Below, piece by piece: positions 1 through 9,180 of a DNA stretch of 64,000 bases. How positions within the stretch are numbered: position 1 is the stretch's first letter; every line of letters starts with the position of its first letter. The notes under the pieces are model-generated. The model searched no databases. It saw only the letters and a program-made list of their open reading frames with translations, and was not told the origin of the DNA. The position numbers and the translations under genes were made by a program. Source of the DNA: Treponema bryantii (GTDB lineage: Bacteria > Spirochaetota > Spirochaetia > Treponematales > Treponemataceae); NCBI RefSeq assembly GCF_036492245.1, contig NZ_AP025286.1:3162001-3226000 (forward strand), in the 5' to 3' direction.

Positions 1-2
1 AG

Positions 3-506
3 GAACTTGAAGTTCCTGAATGGGATTATTTCGTTTCTGAAATCCAGACAATTTACCGCCTTACAGATGAAGAAACAGATAAGTTTTCTAATAGCACTAC
101 AGCAAAAATTATCGCTGCTATACCTTTTGTAGCAGGATGTTACCGCCCTGAAGTTACCGCTATTGCACATCTTTCTTTGTACATGAATGAGATTAAGGGA
201 TTCCAGAAATATTATGCATGCAATCCTTTAGATGACTGCGATTTATTTGAGCGACTAGAACCTATTTCTCATTTCCGTGGCGGTGACAAGAAAATAATCG
301 AATGTGGAATGAATACTCTGGCCTATATAATGATTGAAGGGTATCATAAATCAGAAAAATTTGATGCAGCGCATGGTAATTATAACCCTTTTGTTTCAGG
401 AAACTGGAATTATAAGAGTCTTAAAAACATGCTAAGTAAAAAGGTTTTTGTTGATTTTAATCCTTTTATTATTATCTTACCATCGATTGGTGGTGGTTAC
501 TGGTAA
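3..506 (+). CDS. Unidentified protein, C-terminal part only
   Basis: The reading frame is open from the first bases of the window to the stop at 506, so this is the 3' portion (about 167 codons) of a longer gene cut by the window edge. A possible internal TTG start at 177 is not needed, because the frame has no stop upstream of it. The protein is mostly hydrophilic with a hydrophobic stretch near the C-terminus (IIILPSIGGG). I recognise no domain. It ends 5 bases before the next start, so it is probably co-transcribed with the membrane regulator downstream. The frame is certain, the function unknown. Confidence 0.75.
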   Translation, partial: ELEVPEWDYFVSEIQTIYRLTDEETDKFSNSTTAKIIAAIPFVAGCYRPEVTAIAHLSLYMNEIKGFQKYYACNPLDDCDLFERLEPISHFRGGDKKIIECGMNTLAYIMIEGYHKSEKFDAAHGNYNPFVSGNWNYKSLKNMLSKKVFVDFNPFIIILPSIGGGYW

Positions 507-511
507 TAACA

Positions 512-1318
512 ATGACAATTATATACTCGAAAAAATTCATTAAAGCCGTCTCAATTTTTTCAATCGTAGCTGCAACCCTTTTAACTGCACGAACAGGAAT
601 GCGTATTTTTGATATTATTGTTAATTATTCAGATTATACAGTTTTATCAAAACTACAGTTTTTCAAGTTTATTAGCATAATAGTAAATAATCTGATTTTT
701 ATAGGTATTTTTATTTTTTTGATTTTTAAACCTCAAAGATTTATTCTACTTGGAGTGATTGCCTTATTTATTTCTATAGATAATCTCATAAGTAATGTCC
801 AATCTCCTTATATGGGAATACCTATGTATACGCTAAGTATTGCAACATTTGCAGTACGAGGTTTCTTCTCAAAAAAAACAAAATTAAAAATCTCTTTCTT
901 TACTGCAATTTATATTATCAGCTTAATACTTCCTGTTCTTTTTGATGATGATTTTATCGAACATATGATTACAAAAATAGCCATTTCATTTGTCACTCTT
1001 ATTGCTCTTTTCTTTTTTACAGAATATGCAATGCAAAAAGGAACAAAACAGGCTACAAAAGATAAAGTCTTAAATTTAGCAGCATTTAAAGGACTCGACC
1101 GCAGCGATATGTATCTTTTGCAGCAGGTTCTTGATAACGTAAAATATAAGGAAATTGCACAGAAAATTCATGGCAGTGAGGGAGCCCTTCGCAATAAACT
1201 CAGTAAAATTTATAAAGTTCTTGAAGTGGGCGACCGCACTGGTTTTCTAACTATTTATTCCGGCTACGAATTAATTTATGAACCGGAATTAATAGACTCA
1301 CTTATAAACCAATCTTAG
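512..1318 (+). CDS. Membrane-anchored LuxR-like transcriptional regulator
   Basis: A 268-residue protein with about six hydrophobic helices in residues 10-175 and a cytoplasmic C-terminal helix-turn-helix at about 190-250. That domain contains LDRSDMYLLQQVL, YKEIAQKI and ALRNKLSKIYKVL, which resembles the LuxR/GerE recognition region. It probably senses something at or in the membrane and acts on DNA while anchored; no ligand can be named. It follows the preceding gene by 5 bases. The last 27 codons have a near-identical copy at 15926-16006 on the far side of the peptide-synthetase island, so this gene marks the left border of that island. Confidence 0.7.
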   Translation: MTIIYSKKFIKAVSIFSIVAATLLTARTGMRIFDIIVNYSDYTVLSKLQFFKFISIIVNNLIFIGIFIFLIFKPQRFILLGVIALFISIDNLISNVQSPYMGIPMYTLSIATFAVRGFFSKKTKLKISFFTAIYIISLILPVLFDDDFIEHMITKIAISFVTLIALFFFTEYAMQKGTKQATKDKVLNLAAFKGLDRSDMYLLQQVLDNVKYKEIAQKIHGSEGALRNKLSKIYKVLEVGDRTGFLTIYSGYELIYEPELIDSLINQS

Positions 1319-1320
1319 TT

Positions 1321-1397
1321 CCTGTTCCAACAAATTGTATTTTGTAAATGGCTTAAGGGCATTGAAACCTATGTAAGAATTTATTGTAATGATATCT
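1321..1397 (-). pseudogene. Remnant of pyrF (orotidine 5'-phosphate decarboxylase fragment)
   Basis: Read on the minus strand, these 77 bases translate without a stop into 25 residues that match the intact PyrF at 16485-16560 at about 18 of 25 positions (shared DIITIN, GF and PFTKY). At the base level about four in five positions agree. There is no start codon and no flanking pyrF sequence, so it is a fragment. It sits directly behind the luxR-like gene, mirroring the order luxR remnant then pyrF on the right side of the island. Confidence 0.75.
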
Positions 1398-1449
1398 TTA
1401 TCCAGGATCTATACAAAGCAAACCATAATCTTTAAAGAAACCACCTGAC

Positions 1450-1478
1450 GCTTATGAATATTATGTATATTCATAAGC
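1450..1478. terminator. 12-bp perfect hairpin at the end of the peptide island
   Basis: GCTTATGAATAT and its exact complement flank a 5-base loop. The hairpin overlaps the last six codons of the phosphopantetheinyl transferase gene. It lies where the island's minus-strand transcript ends but has no following U-run. It may slow polymerase or protect the mRNA 3' end rather than act as a classical intrinsic terminator. Confidence 0.4.
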
Positions 1479-2096
1479 ATCCAAATCAGATATTATTGAA
1501 TTAATTTCTTCCATATCGATATACACTACTTTTTCTTTTGTATTTGAAATAACAGAAAGAACAAAAGATTTATAAAACAAGGTATTCATGGAAAAATTAA
1601 AGTCAAATATATTTACATCTCTTATCTTCGCAGAAAGTCCTGTCCCTTTATATTTACAAAAACTTTCTTTAAGTGTCCATAATTTTGTAAAACCATTTGA
1701 ATCCATGCTAATTTGTTTTATTTCATCACTGCAAAAAAAACGCTCTGCTACAGATTCATCAAAATTTACATATTCCTGTACATCAACACCAATATTTGAC
1801 GTACTAATTCCACAGGCGACAGCATTCTTACAATGGGAAAAACTTATAAATAAGTTTGGAAAACCATCGAGATAAGGTTTACCATTTTCATGTTTATAAA
1901 CTTCTATTTTATTCCTTATACCAAATTCCCTGAATAATCCGACACGAAGTAATATAAAAACTATAATTGATAATTTTCTATCAATTTGAAATTTATATTT
2001 TTTTGAGTATTTTCTTCTTATTTCTGATACATACTTTTCATAGTTTATTAAATATGTATCAGAAATTTTATCCAGATCTGAAAAGAAATAGACCAT
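1461..2096 (-). CDS. Sfp-type 4'-phosphopantetheinyl transferase
   Basis: This 211-residue protein carries the Sfp-superfamily signature: NGKPYL and FISFSHC in the middle, IGVDVQ (magnesium-binding Asp) at about residues 102-107, and KLWTLKESFCKYKGTGL at about 139-155 with the WxxKE core. It would transfer 4'-phosphopantetheine from CoA to the carrier-protein serines of this cluster (two inside the synthetase, two free). It is the last gene of the island operon, 2 bases after the preceding stop. Its position next to four carrier domains supports dedicated activation of this pathway, though it could also serve the acyl carriers at 42.2-42.7 kb. Confidence 0.9.
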   Translation of the reverse strand: MVYFFSDLDKISDTYLINYEKYVSEIRRKYSKKYKFQIDRKLSIIVFILLRVGLFREFGIRNKIEVYKHENGKPYLDGFPNLFISFSHCKNAVACGISTSNIGVDVQEYVNFDESVAERFFCSDEIKQISMDSNGFTKLWTLKESFCKYKGTGLSAKIRDVNIFDFNFSMNTLFYKSFVLSVISNTKEKVVYIDMEEINSIISDLDAYEYT

Positions 2097-2098
2097 AA

Positions 2099-3109
2099 TT
2101 ATTTATTAAAAACTTCTTCTAATGTTTTATAAATTTCATCTAGTTTATTCTTTTCAACAGTAATAACATTTGTCATCTGCTCTATTATCTGATCCATTAA
2201 TTCTTGATTCTTTGTAATTGAAAAACGTATTACTCTATTACGAATAACCTGGTATTCACTAATAATATAATCATATAGTTCAATATACTGATTTAATAAA
2301 TCAGTATTACATTCTTGTGCTAATAATTCAAATCTTGCTTTCATAAGAACTTTTTGTTCATATAATCCCTGCAATGCCCGAACATCATCGTCTTTTCCAG
2401 AAGCAACATCATTTATTAAATACTTCAAAATTATATCATGAATTACGAATCCACTTTCAAATTTAGTTGGAATAAAAATTTCAAACATATCTCGCTTTAT
2501 GCTATTTTTATATTCAAAAAATTGTGTCAAAATTTCATTTTTATCTAATGCAAGATTAAGTTCTTTATTTACTGGAGTTAGTAAATGTACATTTGTGTAA
2601 TATTCTGTACCACCAATATTCGGATGATCCAAAGTATTATAACCATCTTTTATTTCTTCATATGAACAAATAAACTTTTGATATTTTCTCTGTAAATTAT
2701 CAGCACATAAAAAACTTTGTGTCTCATCGTCATATCCATATAAAAATATTTCATGGACAAAATTATAATTTTTATAGAATGGATGTTTTGGATTATAAAA
2801 GCTATTTATATACAAAAAGATATATTTTCCCTTATTCAAATACTCCTTCATTTTATCTACGAAATCACAATTGTTTTCTCCAAAAGCTTCCTGCTTTATT
2901 TCCTCATGTTTTATCAATGGACATTCATCTATAATACTTTTATACGTTTTAAAGAAAATAATATTATTGGATTTTAAGTAATTAATCTGTGTAAGATAAT
3001 TACACATCCATATTTTCATATCTCTATTCATTGGTGTTATTGCAAATATATCTCCATAAATAGGAAATACATTTATAAATGGTTTATGTAAATCTAATTC
3101 TATCTTCAT
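2099..3109 (-). CDS. BtrH/C39-like protein 3, probable Cys-less paralogue
   Basis: 336 residues. It shares with the proteins at 7070 and 9177 a core of the type (F/L/V)H-x-(I/F)-hydrophobic-x-G/D-(Y/F) followed by LC-x-D; here it reads VHEIFLYGYDDE and FLCADN. This resembles the BtrH N-terminal / C39-like papain fold, which moves an aminoacyl group from a carrier protein in butirosin synthesis. At the N-terminus, where the siblings have a candidate nucleophile cysteine (FPICSYP, DCFQSAL), this one has FPIYGDI, so the nucleophile looks replaced by Tyr. It may be a scaffold or regulator of the other two. The ATG at 3109 is preferred: AGAGGAG lies 10 bases upstream, whereas the ATG at 3118 is too close to it. 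Family assignment is by eye only. Confidence 0.6.
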   Translation of the reverse strand: MKIELDLHKPFINVFPIYGDIFAITPMNRDMKIWMCNYLTQINYLKSNNIIFFKTYKSIIDECPLIKHEEIKQEAFGENNCDFVDKMKEYLNKGKYIFLYINSFYNPKHPFYKNYNFVHEIFLYGYDDETQSFLCADNLQRKYQKFICSYEEIKDGYNTLDHPNIGGTEYYTNVHLLTPVNKELNLALDKNEILTQFFEYKNSIKRDMFEIFIPTKFESGFVIHDIILKYLINDVASGKDDDVRALQGLYEQKVLMKARFELLAQECNTDLLNQYIELYDYIISEYQVIRNRVIRFSITKNQELMDQIIEQMTNVITVEKNKLDEIYKTLEEVFNK

Positions 3110-3110
3110 T

Positions 3111-4115
3111 TTATGCATTCTCCTCTAATAAATCACATACAATATCTTTTAATTCACGATTAGTTATATTTATATCTTGAATTTCATTCATATAGTCTTC
3201 CATTAGTACTTTAATAACAGATAATAAACTTTCATTTTCAATCAAAATCTTATAATCATTATTATTTTCATCATAAGTTATACAATCATTTCCAAGCTTC
3301 TTTTTCAAAAGACTTAAAAAATTGATATCTGAATGATTCATTCTAATAGAGAAAATTTTATCTGTCCGATATTTTTCGTAGAATTCATTTAAAAATCCGT
3401 TAAATACTAAATTGCCATGCTCAATAATTATTAACTTGTTACATACTTCACTAATATCATCAAAATTATGACTAGTAATAATTATTGTTGCTCCATATTT
3501 CTTATTATATAATTTCAAGAAATCGCGAATATTATTTTGTGAAATAATATCAAGTCCAATTGTTGGTTCATCAAGAAAAACTACTTTTGGCCTATGAATT
3601 AATGAAGCTATTAATTCCATTTTCATTCGTTCACCCAACGATAATCGTCTAACTTGTATATGTAACAATTCACTTACATGTAAAGTTTCTACCATTTCAG
3701 CAAATAAAGCATCATAATCTTCATCGGAAACTTCATATATAGACTTGTTTAATTCAATTGAGTCGATTGCAGGTAAATCCCACATCAATTGACTTTTATT
3801 TCCCATAACAATTCCAATTTGTTTCAAAAATTCTGATTTCTTATCATATGGATTATAACCAAGAACAGAAACACTTCCTTTTGTTGGATTCAAAATACCA
3901 GATAAAATTTTCATTGTTGTGGTTTTACCTGCTCCATTTAATCCAACATAACCAGTTATGGAGCCTTCTTCGATATCCAAACTGATATTATTCAATGCTG
4001 TTTTATGTAATTTTTTACGTAAAAAGAAATTTTTTAAAGATCCTTTAATTCCTTTTTCTTTCTCATAATACTCATATATCATGCTTAAATTTTTTATATT
4101 TATTACATTTTTCAT
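3111..4115 (-). CDS. ABC exporter ATPase subunit
   Basis: A 334-residue nucleotide-binding subunit. Walker A is GLNGAGKT at about residues 58-65, the signature is LSLGERMKME, Walker B is VVFLDEPTIGLD, and the switch histidine lies in ITSHNFDD. A basic N-terminal stretch (KGIKGSLKNFFLRKK) precedes the fold, as in ATPases that pair with DUF990/ABC-2 permeases. It would energise export of the peptide product through the permeases at 4134-4931 and 8380-9180. It is 18 bases downstream of one permease gene and ends beside the BtrH-like gene start. Confidence 0.92.
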   Translation of the reverse strand: MKNVINIKNLSMIYEYYEKEKGIKGSLKNFFLRKKLHKTALNNISLDIEEGSITGYVGLNGAGKTTTMKILSGILNPTKGSVSVLGYNPYDKKSEFLKQIGIVMGNKSQLMWDLPAIDSIELNKSIYEVSDEDYDALFAEMVETLHVSELLHIQVRRLSLGERMKMELIASLIHRPKVVFLDEPTIGLDIISQNNIRDFLKLYNKKYGATIIITSHNFDDISEVCNKLIIIEHGNLVFNGFLNEFYEKYRTDKIFSIRMNHSDINFLSLLKKKLGNDCITYDENNNDYKILIENESLLSVIKVLMEDYMNEIQDINITNRELKDIVCDLLEENA

Positions 4116-4133
4116 ATATAACTCCTAGATTTA

Positions 4134-4931
4134 TTAACTTGACGCACTTACATATTTTCGTAATCCAAATTTAAAAATCAAGTTTGAAATTTGATAAAAT
4201 ATAACCATTATTATGAAAGATAAAACAACCTTTTTTAAGGATATTGAATTTGTAATTGCTAATACAGGAAAGTTAAATGCAACAGCCAATGGAATAATGT
4301 ATGTAAATATTTTTTGAACAATTAACGGATATACAGAAATTGGTTTATTTCCTATATTATATAACTGAAAAAATATTTTCATACCAACATCAATTTTAAT
4401 AGACCAGAATGAAATACACATGATAGAAAAGAAAATACTATAAAGAATAATAACAGCATTTACAAAAACAATTACACTATAGATAATTCCTTTAAATGTA
4501 ATGGGTATTTTATAATGGATGATACAAAATATTAGAAGAATGATTTCAATAATAAAATTCGGTAACTGTGATACAGTTGAATTTGATAATGAAATTAATA
4601 ATCTATTATTTATTGGTTTTAATATAATATGATCTAATTTTCCTTCATTTATCAGTGATGGTAGTTGATACAATCCTCCGACAAACAACAATGTTATTAC
4701 ACAATCCAATAAAGCTGAAATTAGCACTAATATGATTGATTGTTCTTTTGTCCATCCACCAATGGTTTCAACATTTTGATATATTACAAGGAAAAACAAA
4801 TAGTTACTAAGTACTATTGTTAATTCAAAAGTACCTCGCAATATAAAATCTGCTTTATACTCCATTTGTTGCATTAAGTTACTAGTAAATAATTTTACAT
4901 AGATTTTGAAAAATCTATTAATATTTTTCAT
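4134..4931 (-). CDS. ABC-2 type permease subunit A
   Basis: 265 residues with about six membrane helices and a short cytoplasmic N-terminus (NINRFFKIYVKLFTSNLMQQMEYKADF). The sequence around EGKLDHIILKPINNRLL is the coupling-helix region typical of the DUF990/ABC-2 permease family, which comes as an unequal pair with one ATPase. The second half of the pair is at 8380-9180. The gene sits 8 bases after sbnA and 18 bases before the ATPase, firmly inside the island operon. It is expected to form the membrane path for product export or self-protection. Confidence 0.85.
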   Translation of the reverse strand: MKNINRFFKIYVKLFTSNLMQQMEYKADFILRGTFELTIVLSNYLFFLVIYQNVETIGGWTKEQSIILVLISALLDCVITLLFVGGLYQLPSLINEGKLDHIILKPINNRLLISLSNSTVSQLPNFIIEIILLIFCIIHYKIPITFKGIIYSVIVFVNAVIILYSIFFSIMCISFWSIKIDVGMKIFFQLYNIGNKPISVYPLIVQKIFTYIIPLAVAFNFPVLAITNSISLKKVVLSFIIMVIFYQISNLIFKFGLRKYVSASS

Positions 4932-4939
4932 AAAACCAC

Positions 4940-5857
4940 CTAATAGATAATTCCCATATAACGATCACCCTTATCTGGGAAAACAGTAACAACATTTATT
5001 GGTTTATCAAATTCTTTTCCTGCAAAATATTTTTTGATTGCAGCATATAACGAGCCAGAAGAGCCACCTGCAAGAATTAAGTCTTCTTCAATTAATTTAT
5101 TGCAACACTCAATTGATTCCTTTTCATTTACTATTACTACTTCATCTATTTTTGCATATTTTAAGATATCAGGAACCTGACTCGAACCGATACCTGGGAT
5201 ATTTCTTTTTTTAGGTTTCTGACCAAAAATAATAGAGCCCTCAACATCTACCGCAATTATTTTAATATTTGGATTTTCATCTTTTAATCTAGTAGATATA
5301 CCAGAAATTGTTCCTCCAGAACTTACTGCAATAAAAGCATAATCAATTTTATTAAGTTCATGAACAATTTCTTCTGCAACAGTATGATAATATGCATCCT
5401 TCATGTAAACGTTAGTATATTGATTAATCCAATATGAATTTTCATGCGTTGCAACATATTCTTTTACAATTTTAATTCTTTCTAATAAATAGCCACCACA
5501 TTCATCCATTTTATCTGCTACAATTATATTCTTACATAGTTTAGATAATATCTTATAATTACATTCCGTTGTTTTAGGATCAATAACACAAACGAAATTC
5601 ATATTTTTATTTTTTAAATAACTTGCTAAAGCAATACCAAAATTTCCTGATGATGATTCAACTATTGTAGTATCTGGTTTAATTATTTTTTCTTTCAATA
5701 ATTTTTCTATAACATACGCGGCAGAACGATCCTTTATGCTTCCAGATGGATTACTTCCCTCTAGTTTTGCATAAACATTAATATTTTTATTCTGAAAACT
5801 ATTTATCCTTACTAACTGTGTATTTCCTATTCTTTCATTATATGTATTAATTAACAT
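4940..5857 (-). CDS. sbnA: SbnA-like N-(2-amino-2-carboxyethyl)-L-glutamate synthase
   Basis: 305 residues, PLP-dependent, cysteine-synthase fold. The PLP lysine lies in GSIKDRSA (about residue 43), the phosphate loop is ESSSGNFGIALA, and a distal GGTISG loop is present. CVIDPKT and GGYLLERI are features I associate with SbnA rather than CysK. SbnA condenses O-phospho-L-serine with L-glutamate to give the intermediate that SbnB cleaves to L-2,3-diaminopropionate. The sbnB homologue lies upstream with one carrier-protein gene between them. The ATG at 5857 has GGAAAGG 7 bases upstream; a TTG two codons earlier is too close to that site. Confidence 0.9.
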   Translation of the reverse strand: MLINTYNERIGNTQLVRINSFQNKNINVYAKLEGSNPSGSIKDRSAAYVIEKLLKEKIIKPDTTIVESSSGNFGIALASYLKNKNMNFVCVIDPKTTECNYKILSKLCKNIIVADKMDECGGYLLERIKIVKEYVATHENSYWINQYTNVYMKDAYYHTVAEEIVHELNKIDYAFIAVSSGGTISGISTRLKDENPNIKIIAVDVEGSIIFGQKPKKRNIPGIGSSQVPDILKYAKIDEVVIVNEKESIECCNKLIEEDLILAGGSSGSLYAAIKKYFAGKEFDKPINVVTVFPDKGDRYMGIIY

Positions 5858-5872
5858 AACCAATCCTTTCCT

Positions 5873-6115
5873 TTAAGCATTTTTTATTAATTCAATAAAA
5901 TTTTTGATCGAAACAATCGAATCAAAATCTTTAATAATGTATTCATCAATATGAATCTTAAATTCTTCTTCAATAAAAATAAGAATTTTTGTAAAACCAA
6001 ATGAATTTAAACCAAACTGGGTTAAATCCGTCTCTAGATCGACTGTCTCTAAATCGATATTCAAATCACCATTTTCTGAAATAATCTTTCTTACTTTTTC
6101 TTCTATTAAATCCAT
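5873..6115 (-). CDS. Free-standing carrier protein 2
   Basis: 80 residues, four-helix carrier-protein pattern. The phosphopantetheine serine lies in FGLNSFGF at about residue 38. The acidic N-terminal helix and IDEYIIKDFDSI match acyl/peptidyl carrier proteins of discrete NRPS systems. It lies between sbnB and sbnA, which suggests that it carries diaminopropionate or a product of it. A clear AGGAAAGGA site lies 7 bases before the ATG. The motif LNS instead of GGNS makes it more ACP-like than the carrier at 8130. Confidence 0.88.
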   Translation of the reverse strand: MDLIEEKVRKIISENGDLNIDLETVDLETDLTQFGLNSFGFTKILIFIEEEFKIHIDEYIIKDFDSIVSIKNFIELIKNA

Positions 6116-6116
6116 C

Positions 6117-7082
6117 TTATAAATCCTTTCCTATATTTTTAGCCCGTGCAGTATCATAAATGTATCTTCCAATACACATATCAAATACAGCCATTCCCAT
6201 AGGATTAAACATTATCAATTTATCTGTATCTATTTTTTCAATCTCATTTTTTAGAATATATTCATCAATACTAATAGTTTTATCTTTAGTCAGATTCTTA
6301 TATTTATAAAAGTTTTCTATATCAGTATTTTCTCTACATACTTCGTCCCAATCATCTACAATAATTGTTGCATTATCCAAATACTGATAAAAATCTACTG
6401 TGTAATCTCTTAATGAAACATTCATCAACAAAGCTCCCTTTTTAGGTTTTTTATTAATATATGGAGCATCTGATACAGTACAAGTAAAAACTATATCTGA
6501 ATTTAAGAACGCATCTTCCCACTTACTAACTAATTTTATTTTTTTATTATTTTTTATAACTTGATCTTCAGACATATCACGTAAATCAAATACACGATAT
6601 TCTGTTACACTTTCTCCTAAGATAGTTTTTAACATTTCGAAATGCGCTTTTCCGATAGGTCCCCATCCCATTATACCAATTTGTAAATTCGATAAGTTTC
6701 TATTTTTTTTATAATTTGATATGATTGAACCGGAAACAGAAGCTGTTCTTAAAATACTTAAATATGGAGAATTAATAATTGAAATTGGAACGCCTGTTTC
6801 AGTATCATTTAATACTACAACACTATTAGCTCTTCTAATATTCTTTTTAATATTATCAGGAAAACTAGCTATCCATTTAATTCCTGAAATATTAATATCA
6901 CCTCCAACATAAGAAGGCATAGCAATAATTCTATTCTTTGGATTTCCAAATCGTAAATAAGGCTTTAAAGGTTGAGCAAAATCTTTCTCATTAATAAGCT
7001 TTAAACCTTTTTCTATATAACTAATAGAATCCACAAAATTTAAATTTAATTCACTTAATTCATTATCACCTAAATATAACAT
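6117..7082 (-). CDS. sbnB: SbnB-like N-(2-amino-2-carboxyethyl)-L-glutamate dehydrogenase
   Basis: 321 residues of the ornithine cyclodeaminase / mu-crystallin fold. N-terminal blocks DFAQPLKPYLRFG, NRIIAMPSYVGG and GIKWIASFP are the recognisable SbnB features, followed by the NAD-binding GIMGWGPIGKAHFEM (about residues 138-152). SbnB oxidatively cleaves the SbnA product to L-2,3-diaminopropionate and 2-oxoglutarate. The start overlaps the end of the preceding gene by 13 bases, and the stop is 1 base before the carrier-protein start, so translation is probably coupled. Together with sbnA it fixes diaminopropionate as a building block. Confidence 0.92.
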   Translation of the reverse strand: MLYLGDNELSELNLNFVDSISYIEKGLKLINEKDFAQPLKPYLRFGNPKNRIIAMPSYVGGDINISGIKWIASFPDNIKKNIRRANSVVVLNDTETGVPISIINSPYLSILRTASVSGSIISNYKKNRNLSNLQIGIMGWGPIGKAHFEMLKTILGESVTEYRVFDLRDMSEDQVIKNNKKIKLVSKWEDAFLNSDIVFTCTVSDAPYINKKPKKGALLMNVSLRDYTVDFYQYLDNATIIVDDWDEVCRENTDIENFYKYKNLTKDKTISIDEYILKNEIEKIDTDKLIMFNPMGMAVFDMCIGRYIYDTARAKNIGKDL

Positions 7083-8113
7083 TCCATTACTTCCTTTACT
7101 TTATTCCAGTTTTTATAATTTTCTAATTCCAATTCTTGAATTTCAGTTAGTTTTTGTTTTAGTTTTTCTGTATATTTCCATTCTTTCATATAAAGGCTTT
7201 TTTCTAAAAGAAAACCAACATTTACCCACAAATCAGCCAAATTTGAAATATTATTTTTTAATTCCTCTACTTCTTCTTTGTCTGACTCTGAAAATGAAAT
7301 ATCTTGTAAGCATTTTTCCAAATATCTAATACTTGTTTTTTTCTCAAGAGAAATAGAACATAAATCTTTTATTGTGAATCCCTTTGTATCTTTTTTATTG
7401 TCCAAATAATAAAACAAATCACTAATAAAAAGATTTAATACATTCAATGTATTATTTTTTTCGTTACAAATTGTACTTAGATCATCAAAAAAAACTTTTT
7501 TGAAATCAGATTTCTCATTTTCTATTTTTACTACTTCATATGTTTTTGTATTAGAATTCATGTCCAAATGATATTTGAAACAATGTTCTAAATCAGAAAG
7601 CTTAATCTTAAAAAAAGGATTTACAGCAGCTTCGACACAGTTAAATTCTTCTTTATCAAAATCATAATCGGTTATTAAAATAGAATGAAATCCACTTTTT
7701 TTTCCATATTGTACCTTTGTTGGTGTAAACATTAAGTTATATTCACAAATTACAGGTATACCTTTATTTAATTGTTGGATAATAAAATCCTTAAAATCAT
7801 TAAAATTATTATGCTCTTTATATAGAATTTTCACCCCATATAATTTAAGTAATCTATCTGGTAAATATCCAGATAGATTATTTTCTCCAGAATTAAATAC
7901 TTCTTTATGAAATTTTTTATCGATTCCAAATGAAATATTTAATTCAGAATCTAAATTCTCAATTAAACCATTTTTTTCATAAAAAAAAGAATTATTTAAA
8001 TATAAATAATCTAATCCATCAATTTTGTTATCAGCTAGCAATACAGCCTCAAACAGTGGATACGAACAAATTGGAAAAAATGGATATATATCATTTTTAT
8101 CAATTTGAATCAT
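7070..8113 (-). CDS. BtrH/C39-like cysteine acyltransferase candidate 2
   Basis: 347 residues. Candidate catalytic residues are the N-terminal Cys in FPICSYPLFEAV (about residue 14), the His in GFHSILITDYD, and an acidic residue in FNCVEAAVNP. The second half is helical and rich in Lys and Glu. It is related in layout to the proteins at 9177 and 2099. By analogy with BtrH it may transfer an aminoacyl group from the neighbouring carrier protein to an acceptor, or release it. The chosen ATG at 8113 has a perfect AAGGAGGA 4 bases upstream; a longer in-frame form starting at 8176 would overlap the carrier gene by 47 bases and is unlikely. Confidence 0.65.
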   Translation of the reverse strand: MIQIDKNDIYPFFPICSYPLFEAVLLADNKIDGLDYLYLNNSFFYEKNGLIENLDSELNISFGIDKKFHKEVFNSGENNLSGYLPDRLLKLYGVKILYKEHNNFNDFKDFIIQQLNKGIPVICEYNLMFTPTKVQYGKKSGFHSILITDYDFDKEEFNCVEAAVNPFFKIKLSDLEHCFKYHLDMNSNTKTYEVVKIENEKSDFKKVFFDDLSTICNEKNNTLNVLNLFISDLFYYLDNKKDTKGFTIKDLCSISLEKKTSIRYLEKCLQDISFSESDKEEVEELKNNISNLADLWVNVGFLLEKSLYMKEWKYTEKLKQKLTEIQELELENYKNWNKVKEVMECYI

Positions 8114-8129
8114 ATAATCCTCCTTTGCT

Positions 8130-8390
8130 TCAACTTTTTTTATCATTAATTTTTGAAACAGTTTCTTCAACAACATGTTTCAGACTTAATTCCTCAATAA
8201 AATCTGCAACATCTAATTCAACATCAAATTGATCATCAATTGCAGAAAGTAATAAAACTAGTTTTAATGAATTCCCCCCTAAATCATAAAAATCAGTTTC
8301 AAAATCAACATTATCAAGTTCCAGGATATCAATCCAAAGTTTTTTTATACATTCTTCAATAATCTTTTCTTCCAATACACTAACCTCCAA
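8130..8390 (-). CDS. Free-standing peptidyl carrier protein 1
   Basis: 86 residues with the canonical carrier motif DFYDLGGNSLKLV, the phosphopantetheine serine being at about residue 42. The stretch is strongly acidic, as usual for carrier proteins. It overlaps the upstream permease gene by 11 bases and is followed after 16 bases by a BtrH-like gene with a perfect Shine-Dalgarno. The pairing of a discrete carrier with a discrete transferase suggests a trans-acting step in assembly. Confidence 0.92.
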   Translation of the reverse strand: MEVSVLEEKIIEECIKKLWIDILELDNVDFETDFYDLGGNSLKLVLLLSAIDDQFDVELDVADFIEELSLKHVVEETVSKINDKKS

Positions 8391-9180
8391 AAGCTGAATA
8401 CTTCGCTAAGCCCTTTTTCCACATTATTCGTGAAAAAATAAATAAAATTAAAATCCATAAAAAACCAACTAAAGACTGCATTACCATTTCCTTTTGCTCA
8501 TATCTACCCTGTAAAATTCCAACAGGATAAAAAGCAAGATATTGGAATGGAGAATACTGTAAAATCTTGAATATTGGCTTTGGTAAAATTGATAATGGAA
8601 AAACCTGCCCACTGACAATATTTTTAAGAATATCTAAGGTCATAAACAGGCTAGTTATACTATGCATAAAAAAAGCACACGTACTTAATGAAAATAAAAT
8701 AAGAAATTGAATTAAATATCCTAGTACTAATGCAATCACAAAAAAAATAACTATTGAATAATTGAATTCCAGAGTAATGCTTGATCTAAGTATAACACCC
8801 AATACAATTAAAGGTATTATGCCAACAAATATAAAGATTACATTTTCTGGTAAAGAATAAATAAATTTGTATTTCATAAAATCGTATGGACGAACTAGAA
8901 ATTGATTAATAGAACCATACTTAATACTATCTGCAACACCATGGTAGTCATAGCCTGCTTTTAGAAGATTTGAAACAATTAACATAATGAAATAATAAGT
9001 AATCATTTCATTATTCGTATAACCAAAAGCATTATATGATCTTTCTCTATACACTGTATTCCAAACTGCCATTGATGCAAGTGTTGGTATAAATGAATAA
9101 AGTAACCACATAAAACTATTCAATCTATATTCAAATCTATTTAAAACAGATACTTCAAATATTTTTAAGAATTTGCTCAT
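8380..9180 (-). CDS. ABC-2 type permease subunit B
   Basis: 266 residues, about six membrane helices, DUF990-like. The region IKYGSINQFLVRPYDFMKYK matches the coupling loop of the partner at 4134 (LDHIILKPINNRL), so the two look like the halves of one heterodimeric exporter. The gene start overlaps the end of the BtrH-like gene by 4 bases (ATGA type), and the stop lies inside the carrier-protein gene. The exporter genes are split, with biosynthetic genes inserted between them. Confidence 0.87.
   Translation of the reverse strand: MSKFLKIFEVSVLNRFEYRLNSFMWLLYSFIPTLASMAVWNTVYRERSYNAFGYTNNEMITYYFIMLIVSNLLKAGYDYHGVADSIKYGSINQFLVRPYDFMKYKFIYSLPENVIFIFVGIIPLIVLGVILRSSITLEFNYSIVIFFVIALVLGYLIQFLILFSLSTCAFFMHSITSLFMTLDILKNIVSGQVFPLSILPKPIFKILQYSPFQYLAFYPVGILQGRYEQKEMVMQSLVGFLWILILFIFSRIMWKKGLAKYSAFGG

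Noticed and set aside
1450-1478. An attC or recombinase site at the left island border
   Set aside because: A simple 12-bp hairpin without R/L box structure, within the end of the transferase gene; no recombinase gene is nearby.
4940-7082. Staphyloferrin B-type siderophore locus
   Set aside because: SbnA and SbnB are present, but there is no NIS synthetase, decarboxylase or citrate synthase; only the diaminopropionate part of that pathway is shared.
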